The translations under genes and the position numbers were made by a program. This document shows positions 1 through 11,960 of a stretch of DNA of 64,000 nucleotides, one piece after another. The notes under the pieces are model-generated. The model had not been told where the DNA came from. It worked only from the letters and a program-made list of their open reading frames with translations, and did no database searches. The DNA is taken from contig NMRA01000046.1 of the NCBI GenBank assembly GCA_002633005.1, positions 182,510 through 246,509 on the forward strand, in the 5' to 3' direction. How positions within the stretch are numbered: the first letter of the stretch is position 1; every line of letters begins with the position of its first letter. Source of the DNA: Phoronis australis. Taxonomy: Eukaryota > Phoronida > Phoronidae.

Positions 1-2947
1 CTTGGTGACAAATCAAAAAAATATCTTGCCTCAACTTTACATTTAGTGAAAATTGTCTCGCGAAACTGTCGATTTTGGAAGTGATGAGCATAGTTTACAG
101 ACAAATTGAACCGAATTTTGAACAAGAAATCTGCTTTATATTGTTGTAAAAACCAATTTCAAGGTCTGTCATATGTAAACGAATTGTTTTCTAGATGTAT
201 TACACGATCAGTATCAAAACTGAATCCGATGACCTTTGTCCAGTGAGTCAGCTGACATAAGGTTTAAGGATATATAAAAAACTTGTACACATGTAAACCT
301 CTTGTTTTCTTCCATTATCATTTATTTAGTTGACAATTGCTGGTCAATTAAATGGAAATAAATCTCTTTGAAGTTTGAATTTGTAAGAATTGTTATTTGT
401 AAAGACTGGTTTTGGGTAGTATTGTGTACTTAAAGACAAAGTGAAGAACGAAGGCTATTTCTGTTCGTTTAGAGAGTTTTCATCAAACAAGTGCGATCAC
501 AAAAGCTTTGTGACTTCAGTCAGACATGCTAAAGACACTTCAAGATGCTGTGAAATACTGTATAAATCAAGGCCAGTGGCAGAGTGTGAGTTCGTAATAT
601 AGTAACCAGGATAGGTGATTTTGTGACTGGGCAGGACCAGTCGTGGAATCAAATTATGTGCGATGTTCACTGAATAGAATTTGGTCCCGGTTGTCACCCA
701 AGCAGAAAGTCTCAGTACCCTGAACACCCAAGACTCACCAGAAGAAAATCTGAACGAGGTATTGACTTTCACGGTAGATATTGGCTCAGTTTGGACAGGA
801 CGAATTGGTACCACCCTGGCGGGACCTTCGTCTCAAAAAGCCACAAGATCAAGTGTCACATTTGGAGTTAAATGACCCAAATTTGGTTTCCTAGTGCTCG
901 CCATATACATGTACATGTACTATATATTTCATCGTAGTTAATCGTAGTTTGTAGTTAAGGTGAAATGACAGTAGTCAGTCCAGTGGCGTAGTGAACACCT
1001 CCTTGCCCCCCGTCGACCCCTCACTCAAGTGGCACCCCCCACCCCAGGTTGGTAGCTGTTCAATCCCCCAGTTAACGGATGCCTGATGCTCCCGTTGGAC
1101 GACACCTGTTTAGCACCCCCCCCCCCTTCGAGCAGCGCCCAGCGGCATCTGACCTCCCCCTTTACTACGTCACTCGGCATGTTTGCTATGGAAGTCCAGA
1201 CCGTCATGTTGAACTGTGTTTAACTAATGTCTGTCATGAACTGAGTCATTAATAAAATTGTATTGCATGAATTTTTTTCTCTTGACCTTGAATGTATGCC
1301 TTTTCATAAGGTTAATGATCCTACTGTCAGAAATATTCAACGGTTGGGGTAATCGGCGACCGGTGTGGAGATTAAAATTCGCAGCAACCTGCGGGGACAT
1401 CACAATATGAACGCAAAATTACAATGAGTTTTGACCGAGTTGAAGATTTTTATTGCAATGAACTGAGGGCCATAATCCCCTTAGGTCCCTCCCTTCCTAT
1501 GTCAGTGTCTCTCACAACGAAGATAAAAACACGAGTAAAGCAGATTCGGCTGGTTGTCGCATCCACAGTCTCCATTCACACGTCGCCATCTGTCATTTAG
1601 ACGAAGAACGCATGCCAATCACATTTTATGTACACATTTTTTATAATAAACAATAATCATCAGTGTGGTTTTGAGAGAATGGCAATTAGTGGTGTTGTCG
1701 TTTTTGCAAGCCAATTACACGTTTCAAGAGGCCCCCTATTGGTGGTTGAGGCAACTGAGAACATGCACGCAAATACGACGAAGTGCAGTTCGTGTAATGC
1801 TTCGTAAGCAAAAACTAAGGGAGAAATTATTATGAGGTCAGTTTTTGAAAAGGTGCACTATGGCTGCTACAGAGTGCCAAATTTGGCCGAAAATGGCTTC
1901 AGTGAAAACCTGCAAAATAGCCGTTTTTGGCACACAAAATCAAAGCATACAAATTTAAAAATGAATTTTGAAAGTCATGCCACTAAATTGTTCAATCATA
2001 TTCCTTTAAAACCGTATCACTCATTTGTTATAAGCTAGCTACACATGCTAGTAATAAGGCGCCCCCTTTTGTTGCAAAATGGAGGTACATGCAAAAAAGA
2101 GAAATCATGGATGAAACTCCTAAAAAGCGAAATTTTTCTACATCTCATCAAACCAAACTCATGTGCTAAGTCTAACAAATCTGTGATTTTGGGTATAGAC
2201 TCTATCTAGTGGTTTTTATATGGAGTCACTCTTAAGTCGCAACTTGAAACTAAAGCTCATAAAATATTTCAAAGCAAGTGATAAGTTACTAAAAAGTACC
2301 AAAAGGAGGCACAGAACAGTTCTCACAGGCGTTTGCCTATCAGAACACACGTCAATGGACTCTTCACCCTTTCCACACTTTGTCAAAAACTGCATGCAAA
2401 TAAAGAAAATTTTTGACTTATTTCACATCACAAGCCCTACAGATGAGCACAAAAACATTACTTTCTCTTGTATTTTTGACCCTTTCACTTCCAGTGAAAA
2501 CCGAGCTAGACTAAGAAAAATAAGTGCAAAAAACGCAAAATCGGCACTTTTCACCCCAAAAGCACCAGTTCCCTGCCGATGCTCGACTTAAGCCAACATT
2601 ATATTCCGAAAGCAAATTTCCTACAGATTCCAAAAATGTGGCCCAAAAGTACTGTCAACCAACTATTTTTTTTTGTTGTAAATCTGGCTTGTTTGAGGAT
2701 TACCTGAATGGCGGCCAATTTCTCAGTTGAGTACACAGCAATGCATAATTGCAACAGGGGGCACCATTTTGAAGAAGAGTGCAGCTACAGCCGAGAAAGT
2801 GGCCTTTTTTCATTGTCAGCATGTTCATAAATATAAACAAACCACATTCCCTTGGCTTACATACAATACCTAACTTAAAATGCCCCCAAGCCTGGCCTAC
2901 CCCTAGATTTTAATATTTTGGGAGTGCAAATTGGCCGCGGCAGCAAC
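1..2947. other. Non-coding or unrecognised DNA
   Basis: Apart from the C-rich repeat near 1 kb I see no convincing exon here. Open frames such as 2220-2591 are lysine- and serine-rich and lack good splice context and family resemblance. Confidence 0.5.
980..1177. repeat. Possible short C-rich MITE
   Basis: A C-rich stretch begins with CCAGTGGCGTAG and ends with CTACGTCACTCGG, which read as imperfect terminal inverted repeats. Ends of this kind are common on small non-autonomous DNA transposons. I found no clear target-site duplication, so the assignment is tentative. Confidence 0.35.
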
Positions 2948-5900
2948 CTAACTGTTCAGTGGCACCAAATGCTTAATTGGCTCAGTAGACTTATTTAGTA
3001 TATGAATGTCCCCCGCATCTAAATATTCATCAAGTAAATGGTCTAAATCACTGAGTCTAGATATGGCCATAGGAATTAAGCTGATTGTTCCAAAAGCAAT
3101 GTCTTTTTCCCGTGGTAAGATTTTGCCGTCCCACGGTGGATAGCAAGCCTTGCTTAGATCGTTTTCGTCTGTTAGCGCCTTTGAAGTTTCCCTGCATATT
3201 TGGAGCATAGTCGATTTTAGGTCTCGTTGTTTCTCGTTTTCGCACCAGCTGTGTACTTGCGCCAACGGGAACCAGAGTTCTTTTCCCACGAAATCGTAAA
3301 CTTCTCGAAGGATTTTCACCATTGCAAAATAGTGATCAAGAACATCAAAGTTAATTTTTGCTTTTGGGACATCTTTTCTTAACGCGCTTGTTTGTAATTG
3401 CAAGTGTTTAAGGGATGATGTCGCAAGATTTGACTTGTAATAGTTTTTAAGTATGTTGATGAATTCTCCGAGAGATTGTTCAAACTTGTCTTCTCCATCC
3501 CGCAAGTCAAGAATGTGCCCGGCTATTACAGTTTGCGCCTCTTTGGCTCTTCTAAGCAATTTCATGTCCCCATCTGGAACAAAGATTACTGTAGTAAGAC
3601 CAGTTCCCAGGTGGCAAGACCAGCTTAACTGCGAGTCAGCTCATCGAACTTCCAAACAAGATGTCGTGGTAACATACAACATTTTGTGACTCCGGTCAAA
3701 ATCAGTTCCACAAAGAACCATTTGAAATCGAAAAATTATGAGTAAGGAAGTGCCAAAAATAAAGCCCACTTAACAGAAGCATTCTTTGACGTAGCTTTTG
3801 ATTCGAGATTCCAACTGAAGATATTGTCGTACTTCTTTCAACTGAAAATACCCGCATGTGGTAACAAGTGGAGATAATTCTGACCAGATATCAACACGGC
3901 AATATACGCCAACATTGGCTTGCGAAGGTAGTCAGACTACTAGGCGATTAAAGGCGAAGGCAACCTTTTTCCATGTCATTTTGAGCTAAAATAATGCTGG
4001 TTGGTTATCCTAGACATATTTTCCACTTAATTACAGCTTTTCGTAATTTTATTAATTACTCGTCCGCTACTGCGGAAGTGACGTTTTAGGAGGCAAGCAT
4101 TTCGCGCCAATTTCTTTTCATATAGTCTGACTGTGAGAGCTGCCGAGTCAGTCATTGTTCTACCTCGGTTATGTTAAGTTCCGTCGTCGTTTGCTTCCAT
4201 TTACTAGTCAGTCAACATGCCACACTGTTGCTGCGTACCGGAATGTACTAATTATCGGCTCACGCGCGCTTTGGGAGTACCTTTGCATCACTTTCCGATG
4301 GAAGACACACTTCGCCGTACTTGGCTCGTTCGTGTGAAGAACGCAGCGTTACCCGTCCACGCAACGTACAAAGCAGTGGAGAATTACCGTGTGTGTGACA
4401 AGCACTTTCTGCCCTCCGGTTACGAAAGGGATTTGTACGCTGAACTGATGAAGGTCCCTGCGAAACAACGCCTGAAGAAGGATGCCATTCTGTCTGTGTT
4501 GATTCCCGGCAGTGCCCCGTCGCCAACCCCGAGAAGTGCGTTTTTGAAGCGAGAAGCATCGCGAGCTGTGGCCACTATATACAGTGACCGGAGGCACTTC
4601 ATCTACTGTCACGCGTGCCTCCGAACGTACCCCAGAGCGTGCAATTCCTGGAACCAGTAGTGATTCGCCCTGTGCTGTTTTCTCCAGCCCAGAGCCTCTA
4701 AGCAGCCCTGCAGCGATATTGAGTAGTGGGAGTGATTACAGGCCCAGTTCGACACCCAGTGAAGAGGACAGTTCGTCGTCCAGTGAACAGATCGGTGAGC
4801 CAAACTTTGATAAGTTTATTGTGGACTTGTCTAAAGTGTTGGAGCTATTTAGAAGGTGCCAGGTGTGTGGCGAGGGAGTCACACGACACGATGTAAGCAG
4901 TTTGGGTGCTCAGGTCACCATCCAGTGGGAGTGTGTCGCGGGACACTCTGGCAAGTGGGACAGTTGTTCCTCTGTCCGTGGTATGCCGGAGGTCCACTTA
5001 ACCATGTCCAGTAGTGGCTTGGCCTCGTCGAACTCTGAACAGCACAAGCATTCCATTGAGGTAGGCATAACAACGCACACAGTGCATTTGCACCAAGATG
5101 TGTCACCACGTCTGTCCTCAGTAGCCGCCTCGTTTCTCTCAACAGCTGCCTGTGCCTGTGCGTACTCTGCCTCGTTGTACTCGGGCTCAAACAATACCCA
5201 CCCACTGAATGTCCGTGAAAAAATTCCTCGTCACCACTGCTGTGAACAAGGTCTCCGTCACTCACACTACTGTCACTGTGATACGGGTCACCGACTCCAG
5301 CCATTTTCAGCTTACAACACACTAAACAATCCCTAAATCCAACGTAGTTGAGTTCTCTACTAACCTATCTTGTCGCAGAATACTCGCCGATGGAAAGTGG
5401 TGGCGACAATTGTTGAAAAACAGCACAAAACAAAAGTAGAATAGAACAGATTCGCACGGTAAAGTCAACGCAAAACCAAGTGGCGGGAAACGCTTGCCTC
5501 CTAAAACGTCACTTCCGGAGTAGCGGACGAGTAATTAATAAAATTACGGAAAGCTGTAATTAAGTGGAAAATATATCTAGGATAACCAGCCCACCTTATT
5601 TTAGCTCAAAATGACATGGAAAAAGGTTGCCTTCGCCTTTAATTATAACACAGTAGGGAAGCCAAGATGTCTGCCACTGTAACCTCGTGTTATTGTATCG
5701 TAGAAAAATACGAGAGGGACATTCTTTCACCAATTTATAACACGGAATGACTTTCGTCAACCGAATAATATCACTATACAGTAAATGCAACGTTTCGTAA
5801 ATTACAGAGGTGTGCGTATTTGCGTTTTTCATCGTCAATTCGTCTAAGTGTAATTGTAAAAGTTCGGTTTAATTGACATTGGTGGCCATTTTGTCACTAG

Positions 5901-7177
5901 TACATCCCAAGAAATTAGAAACAGTAGTTCTATTTTGAGTTACGCTCGCTTTGAGAATAATATCTAAAAAAGAATCGTTTCTGGTGCTACAACTGTGACT
6001 AAACTGGTTTATGCCGGAATAGGTACATGTAGCTCTTCTTTTCTGTCGGGTATATCAACCATTCTTGATTAGTTCATTTCTTCAAGAAAAAAGGTGATGT
6101 CGATTGGTGGAATTTGGCTCGACTTTGTGGGGAAACGTTTCTAAAAATTAATAGTTTAAGCACAAATTGTCCATGTGTTGGTTATTAAAAATACTAGACA
6201 GCTTGTGCTCTGGGCATCAAATATGTAAAAAAGTATTATGGACCTGATCGGTATCAACCTACGTCTCTTACATTGTGTGTCTTAATGTATTTCTACAAAT
6301 CACCTTTTCATAAACCTGTCAAAAATATATGGAAAATGATGCGTGATTTAATGCATTTTGTGAGTTGTGTTGGACTTTACCTGAATCTTTCATGTTACAA
6401 GATTTTTGACTGAGCGCCAGTTCTTCGGCACAACTATCGTATTCGTCTTGCCACATTCGGGTCCTGATTATGATGTTCGATGCTCTGATAGATCTCAAAA
6501 GGTCACTTGTGATCAACGCAGTTTGTAGGATTTGACATAATATTCCACTCTCATAGACACACCGTAACTGTTCCAGTGACTCCGTGTTGTCTGGGCTGAC
6601 TAACAGAACAATACCTGCGTACAATAATTAATATTTTTAAATTTCATTACAAATAAAACAAAACCAAAAGCAGACACCAAAAATATTGTCATAGTTTTCA
6701 AAACATATTTGGATTTACGCTGAATTGAAGAAAAAACATGCTAACGGAGTTCAACGCAAGGATCGACCTGTCAATAGATAGAATTATTGATCTTGTATAA
6801 ACCTCGACATAGAATAATACCCTCACAGAATAGGGGCCTAGTAACGGCGAAAGCTTTATGATGACGTAGGTAATGTGCCCTGGTGGCGAAAACTGGCGTA
6901 ACAGAGTTGTTTCGATTCATATAATCGATAAAATTCATGGTTTCAAAAACGGTAAGTAACATCGTACGATGCAGTGACATACCTTCTCTGAATACTTCAA
7001 ATACAACTCCGCGACAAACATTTTCTTTCTCGAAGTAACCTTTGATTAGTGTAATATCCAATCCTTTGAAGGCTTGATACAGTGTCTCGGTCAGTAACAT
7101 AACGTAATAGTGGTCCGACCCGTGTCTCTGCTCGTTCTGTTCAGCCTCAACAATATCTATGTAGATTCCAATCTGTC
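2948..7177 (-). CDS. Unrecognised multi-exon gene, 3' part
   Basis: Three candidate exons on the minus strand join in frame: 7177-6983, 6614-6381 and 3573-2948, the last ending in a stop. Each has an AG before it, and the first two are followed by GTATGT and GTAAAG. All three junctions are phase 1, so they splice compatibly, which is better support than any one open frame. The last exon alone encodes about 205 residues, mostly predicted helical and mixed charged/hydrophobic, with a tryptophan- and cysteine-containing middle. I see no signal peptide, membrane span or catalytic motif, and I recognise no family. Upstream exons, including the start, are not identified; an open stretch at 9707-9490 ending in GTAAGT may belong to it, but its phase does not join directly. 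A THAP transposon occupies the intron between the last two exons. Confidence 0.5.
3952..4108 (+). repeat. Left terminal inverted repeat of the THAP transposon
   Basis: This 157-bp repeat is matched in reverse complement by 5482-5638 with scattered substitutions. It starts immediately after TTAA. Confidence 0.85.
4217..5040 (+). pseudogene. THAP zinc-finger transposon protein, frameshifted
   Basis: The frame from 4217 encodes an N-terminal THAP domain. It shows Cys6-x3-Cys10, an HHFP segment around residues 24-27, Trp36 and Cys60-x2-His63, followed by a basic stretch where the AVPTIF box normally sits; here the box is degenerate and its proline is missing. THAP domains are C2CH zinc fingers that bind DNA and often specify transposon ends. 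This frame stops at 4660. A shifted frame overlapping from about 4584 continues with a Ser/Pro/Thr-rich linker and then a cysteine motif (CQVCGEG, then Cys and His about 20-25 residues on) resembling a zinc ribbon common after THAP in transposon-derived invertebrate proteins. That similarity fades near 5.0 kb, at what looks like an internal deletion junction. The frameshift and missing core make an active protein unlikely. Confidence 0.7.
4995..5304 (-). pseudogene. P2X7 ballast-domain-like ORF inside the transposon
   Basis: On the minus strand an ATG at 5304 opens an acidic Ser/Asp-rich leader of about 30 residues. A neighbouring frame then takes over near 5194 with an FEPEYNEAEY segment. 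From about 5098 to 5040 it gives the cysteine motif WCKCTVC, then MPT, then ECLCC. This W-C-x-C-x2-C ... E-C-x-C-C pattern is the signature of the zinc-binding domain that forms the C-terminal ballast of vertebrate P2X7 and occurs alone in many invertebrate proteins. The frame change and abrupt end near 5.0 kb, where it runs into antisense of the THAP ORF, show that it is truncated. No P2X transmembrane or ATP-binding region is present. Its function in the transposon is unknown. Confidence 0.65.
5482..5638 (-). repeat. Right terminal inverted repeat of the THAP transposon
   Basis: Reverse complement of 3952-4108; it ends immediately before TTAA at 5639-5642. Confidence 0.85.
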
Positions 7178-8141
7178 CTGATAATATAAAACGGAGTGTT
7201 TGTAAATTCAATGTCCTTATGGATAGTTTCGAAAAAATCAATTAGGCCACGCCCACCATAGTTACGGTTGCGAAGTTCGGCATATACGAGGTAGCACTGA
7301 TAACAGTTAGGCTGCAGACCCTAGAGTTTGAATAAAGGGTGTATGTAAGGTTTGGCGGCTGTTTTGAGGAATGCATAGAAAATAAGTTCAAGGAAATTGA
7401 TTTGCTTATGTTTTTGTACAAGCAAAGCCAAGATGTTTTAGTAGTGACCTACTTTTGATGCAAAAATGCTGCCTCAGTTGGCTGTCAACCCCTGTCTTTT
7501 GCTGTCTAAGAAACCGGGGTCGATTTCAGTTGGCTGTCAAACAGTTAAAACTGCCAAGCGGGCAGCTGGTAAGGGGCGGGGCGTACTATAATCACATTTT
7601 AGAATCGAGATAACGAGCATTCTGAATCTGTAGTCACATTTTTCCAGCACTTACAGGGAAGTGGTAATTTTGAGGAGAAAATTGTCAAATATGAGGTTTT
7701 TTGTCCTATTTTTCTATGCCGGATTTTTATTCGCTGTGAATACACCGATTAAAAATCTGTAGCATAATTAAGTTTTAAGTTATCATTAGTAGTGTTTTTG
7801 AGTTGCGAATTAATGCTACAAAACCCTTTGGTTTTTCAGACTCTTGATACGGACGTGAGGAAAGGATGCATCTACACTTAGGTGTGCTTCGGCAGCCAAA
7901 ACATAATAACTGTAGTGAGCCCCTCACTGAGCGCAAACTGGAAGCCCCCCTCCCCTGCACATACTACAAAAACATATTCTTTTTCATGTATTCTCAATGA
8001 TTTTTGTTATAACCGTTACTAGCGTGGCGGAGACAGAAAGGGCCCTGTGGCATGTCCAGGATTCTAAGACTTCGAGCTCATTACGAACACATTCACATGA
8101 ACTTGGGTTCATTTACATGACAGATCGATTAAAAAACCCAG

Positions 8142-8297
8142 CTACTGTGGTCTACATTGTGGTCCATACTGTGGTCTACACTGTGGTCCACACTGTGGTC
8201 CGCACTGTGATCCACACTGTGGTCCACACTGTGGTCCACATTGTAGTCCACACTGTGGTTCACACTGTGGTCTACACTGTAGTTGGCACTGCACTTC
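8142..8297. repeat. 12-bp minisatellite
   Basis: About 13 imperfect head-to-tail copies of ACACTGTGGTCC. Because 12 is a multiple of three, both strands stay open and give artefactual repeats (Val-His-Thr-Val on plus, Asp-His-Ser-Val on minus). No gene context surrounds it. Confidence 0.9.
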
Positions 8298-8459
8298 AAA
8301 GCGGCTATAACCACGCTTTCTGTCATAAAAACAAGTATTGTTTTAGTTCAATTATCGTTCTCATTTGGAGAATGTCTCGCTTACACTGGTCACTGCTGCA
8401 ATTCCCTTTGCTCTCACAAATCTTTCATAACGCCTGTTCAGCACGCCTTATTCCTTAGT

Positions 8460-10700
8460 CAAAATAGGTGAATTTGCTTGAGACAATGCTGTACGTAGGT
8501 GTTGATTTACAACGGCGCGTCATTTTACGGTCTTGAGCCAAAACGAGTTACTAGTTTTTACAAAACAAAAAGGAATTCAACTGAGTATTGAATAAGATCA
8601 ATTTTATACCGGTTAGTGGTCTAAATCAAAAGTCACTAGTTTCTGCGATGGAACGCGGAATTGTTGCTGACTTAAGTTCGGTCACCGGTGTCAGACATCA
8701 TCTGTAAGTGATTTGATAGGCTACTAAAAACGCAACTGACGATGTTTACGCGACTAGACAACGTTAAACGAGAATGCCACCCAAAAACAACCTATTTTGT
8801 ATCAACTTGGATCGAGCAGTTCTACTCGATAACAGTACATGTAAGTCCGGTTCTTTAACCTGACACCTGACGGCAGACAGCGGTGTTAAAATTGACCAAT
8901 GACGTCACAGGCTCGAACGGAGTGTTCAGTAATTCACAACACGCTTGCTGGTGTCAGCTTATAGCTTGAATTCATCGTTTTACTCAACTAAATCATCAAA
9001 ATTCGATGTAAAACTCTTAAAAATACACCACGTTCTTAAAAAAACGTGTTGTTTCATTTCGCTATTACGGATTTTTAGGTATTTGAACGTGCCGTAGCCT
9101 ATAAGTTTGGCAGGCCAATTTACCAAGGTCGGTCGGAGTTTGGGGTCTCAGTGTCTCCCTCCCTCTCCCCCTTTCCCTCCCTCTCCCCGTCTCCCTCCCT
9201 CCCTCCCTCCCTCCCTCCCCCCGTCTCTCTCTATCTCTCTCAAATTTGACGCCAATTCAAGGTCTACATTGCAAGTGGTCATAAACATGGTGACGGTCGC
9301 CTATAGCGATGTCACATTGCACAGCAATAACTGCGGAATCTAGTGCGATTTCAGGTACCCCTCAAATAATCCAGAAATGCAAAAAACGTGCAGTGGGTTT
9401 TCAAAAAATCTGTAGTAAATTTGTTTTCAGAATTTAGTATCGGCTCGCGTCGATCTTTGGCAAGGAAGTGGTGGTTGGGGTCTGAACACTTACAGTTTTG
9501 CGCTTTGGCAATTATTTTCTGAGCCTCACTGGCTTCCGTTTCATAGAATATGAAATGGTCGAAACGATGAGACAAAATGAAGTTTCTGCGCTCATGTGTA
9601 GCGTTTTTGAGGTGAAACATCTTAAAAGTTTTCATTTTGTTCACAGGGTTTCCGACAGAGTGGGCGAAAGACTGCAAGTCGGTGTTGTGTGCACCGCCGC
9701 CACACAAGTGCCGACGAATTCTGCATGCATGTCGTTCATCATTTCACAGGCAGAGTCACTTTTATAAAATAGCGGGCTGTGACAGAGGGGAAGTTATCTT
9801 CCAAATGTACGCTGTATACACACAGTGGAACAGCACGTGCTTTAGTATTAGCAACAAATGTTTGTGAGTCCAAGACGGAGGACGTATCGTAGCGATTTTC
9901 CTGCGCCCTGATTTGTCGGTTAATTACCACTCCACAGAGGTTCTTAGAAACAGAAATCAAACTCAAATTTCTTGAAGGATAATTATTGTGTAATATTGAT
10001 TGTTGTTATACCAATAACTGGCCACTGTTATCTGTCATCTTTGTGTTTAGGTGTTTGGTAAATTTCTTTTAAAATACTTCATTGGATCCTCAATGTTGCC
10101 TCAAAGTAATTAATTAATTAATAATGTTTTTTTTCCACTGCCTGTAGCTTCAGGTGCTTTGAAGGAAGTGCACTAAGATTTTCATAGCAAACAATCAATC
10201 AGTCCACTACTGTAAGCTGGAAGTATATTATGTTAAATCGCAATATTAAACGACCAAATATCGATTCTTATTGTTTGCTAATACGTTCTGCAAGCGATGT
10301 TCATAACACGGCAATCAGTACGAGACGACAACGTATTACCTGATCCGACAAACAGCTAAGATCTAGTACTACTATGTTACATAGTTATTCCCGCAAGACA
10401 GGGATATGTTTGAAATATCACCGTAAGTCAAACAAATGACGTTCGGGGAAGCTCTTTCAGTTAAACAATGACATTTCCAATTTGAGAATAGTTTTGTGTT
10501 ACTCGAACAACTACTGAAAACTCACGTAAATTAATAAAGCTTTTCGCAGCATCAATCTCTGTAACCACTCATCGAGGAATGTAGACATACGAAATAATGC
10601 AAGACATGGCTAAATAAACATTCTATACAGTATTTATCGAGTCTAATATTTGCACTTAAAATCAAACTAGGAATTATTTTTGATACTTCCTGTTCTACCT
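8460..10700. other. Intergenic, one weak candidate exon
   Basis: Mostly AT-rich unique sequence plus the pyrimidine tract. A minus-strand open stretch at about 9707-9490 ends in a strong GTAAGT donor, but its start and phase do not join a known neighbour. Confidence 0.4.
9158..9240. repeat. Pyrimidine-rich (CCCT)n/(CT)n tract
   Basis: Low-complexity run of CCCT and CTCT repeats; simple sequence only. Confidence 0.85.
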
Positions 10701-10712
10701 TTAGACGAAGTT

Positions 10713-11870
10713 AATATAAATATAGATTATTACATGGTGAAGTCGTTATCCCCCGTTATCTAGAGCCCTCGTGGATTTTGGAGAATTATTAACCTCGGGG
10801 CGTTACGTCTATTTATACCACATACTAAACGAGAAACATTGCAATGAATCGATTTACATTTTCTGACTCTCCACGGCTTTGTAACTACTTTCTATGTCAG
10901 AGGACCGGGGTCGGAGGTCGTGACCTTTTAAGAAAAGCCGAGCTAGTTTTGTCAAATAATGCTTTTACTCAAAATCAATTGAAAACTTAAATATAATAGA
11001 AATAAACTGAATTTATAAATTAAGGTTTACCAACTATTATAGCTTAAAACACGTTTTTTTTTCACGCTAAGCTTCGACCGGGAAATTATCGTCTGCTAAA
11101 GTAGGTTACCACTGGTAACTGAGTATAATTCTCAAGTCAAAGATCCTGACAACACGATACCCTCATTCAAACTGGAGATCGGTGATTTACAAGTAAGAGG
11201 ACGTGAGAGAAAAATTTCACTGAATTAATATATCATTTTTATGGAAATTATGTGTCTTATTTTTCGTAGCGTATAAGTACAGTACAAAAATGCGGATTGT
11301 TGAACGTGCGATTATTGCGCGTCGACTCCTCATTTAAGTATTCTATTTTCACTCTTGATGACGTCAGTCACTGCATGGTGTAGTGGTAAAGTCGGCGGGT
11401 TCGACTCCGTCCTCGGTTTCCCGCCAAATCGTTATCTCACTAGTGAGATAACTTTATGGGTTATTACGCGGTTGTATCTGCCATTCGAGGCTAATATTGT
11501 GGTATAAATATAGATTATTACATGGCGAAGTCGTTATCCTCCGTTATCTAGAGCCACGAGTAACTATAAAATCTTTGCCACTAGTAACTGACTATTATGC
11601 TCAAGTCAAAGGATCCCGACGACACGATACCCGCATTCAAGTTGGAGATCGGTGATTTACAAGAGAGAGAACACGGGAGAAAAATTTCACTGAATTAAAA
11701 TATCTTTTTTATGGAAATTATGCGTCTTATTTTTCATAGCGTATAAATGTCGGTGTAATGTCCTTTGCTGAACATGCGATTATTGCGCGTGCTCATTAAG
11801 TATTCTATTTTCACGTTCGATGACGTCCGCCGCTGAGTGGTGTAGTGGTAAAGTCGGCCCCCCACTTTAT
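10713..11870. repeat. Two diverged direct copies of a dispersed repeat
   Basis: The segment starting near 10713 (TATAAATATAGATTATTACA) recurs at about 11500, and the part from about 11100 to 11395 recurs at about 11568-11860. The second copy lacks roughly 320 bp. Both end in a short tRNA-like stretch (GGTGTAGTGGTAAAGTCGGC); the first continues into GGGTTCGACTCC, which resembles an RNA polymerase III B box. This suggests a tRNA-derived repeat present twice in tandem. Confidence 0.6.
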
Positions 11871-11960
11871 CAGTGCTCCAACGCCCACGGTCTATGGGCG
11901 GTACACCACAGGGGGGGCTGGGGGCTATAGCCAGCACTTTTTCAATCCTGCGCCGCCCAT
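11862..11960 (-). repeat. Copy of GGGCGGCGCA-ended repeat
   Basis: On the minus strand this begins with GGGCGGCGCAGGATTGAAAA and shares internal words such as the tatgggcg segment with 36070-36230. Probably a small MITE or its fragment. Confidence 0.4.

Larger units (their letters stand above)
3952..5638 (+). mobile_element. Kolobok-like THAP DNA transposon, internally deleted
   Basis: A 1687-bp element lies exactly between TTAA tetranucleotides (3948-3951 and 5639-5642). Its termini are inverted repeats of about 157 bp (3952-4108 and 5482-5638) beginning AGGCGAAGGCAACC. TTAA target duplications plus a THAP domain are hallmarks of the Kolobok superfamily; piggyBac also uses TTAA but does not carry THAP. 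The interior holds a THAP ORF from the left and an oppositely oriented ORF from the right, which meet near 5.0 kb. No transposase catalytic core is visible, so this is probably a non-autonomous deletion derivative. Fragments of the same family lie at 15.98-16.35 kb and 23.20-23.40 kb. Confidence 0.85.

Noticed and set aside
4217-5040. Host THAP gene
   Set aside because: It lies wholly within TTAA-bounded inverted repeats and has dispersed copies, so it belongs to a transposon.
8142-8297. CRISPR array
   Set aside because: The units are contiguous 12-mers without spacers, in an animal genome.
7997-8458. Val/His/Thr repeat protein on the plus strand and Asp/His/Ser repeat protein on the minus strand
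   Set aside because: Both are translations of the 12-bp minisatellite, whose period keeps frames open.
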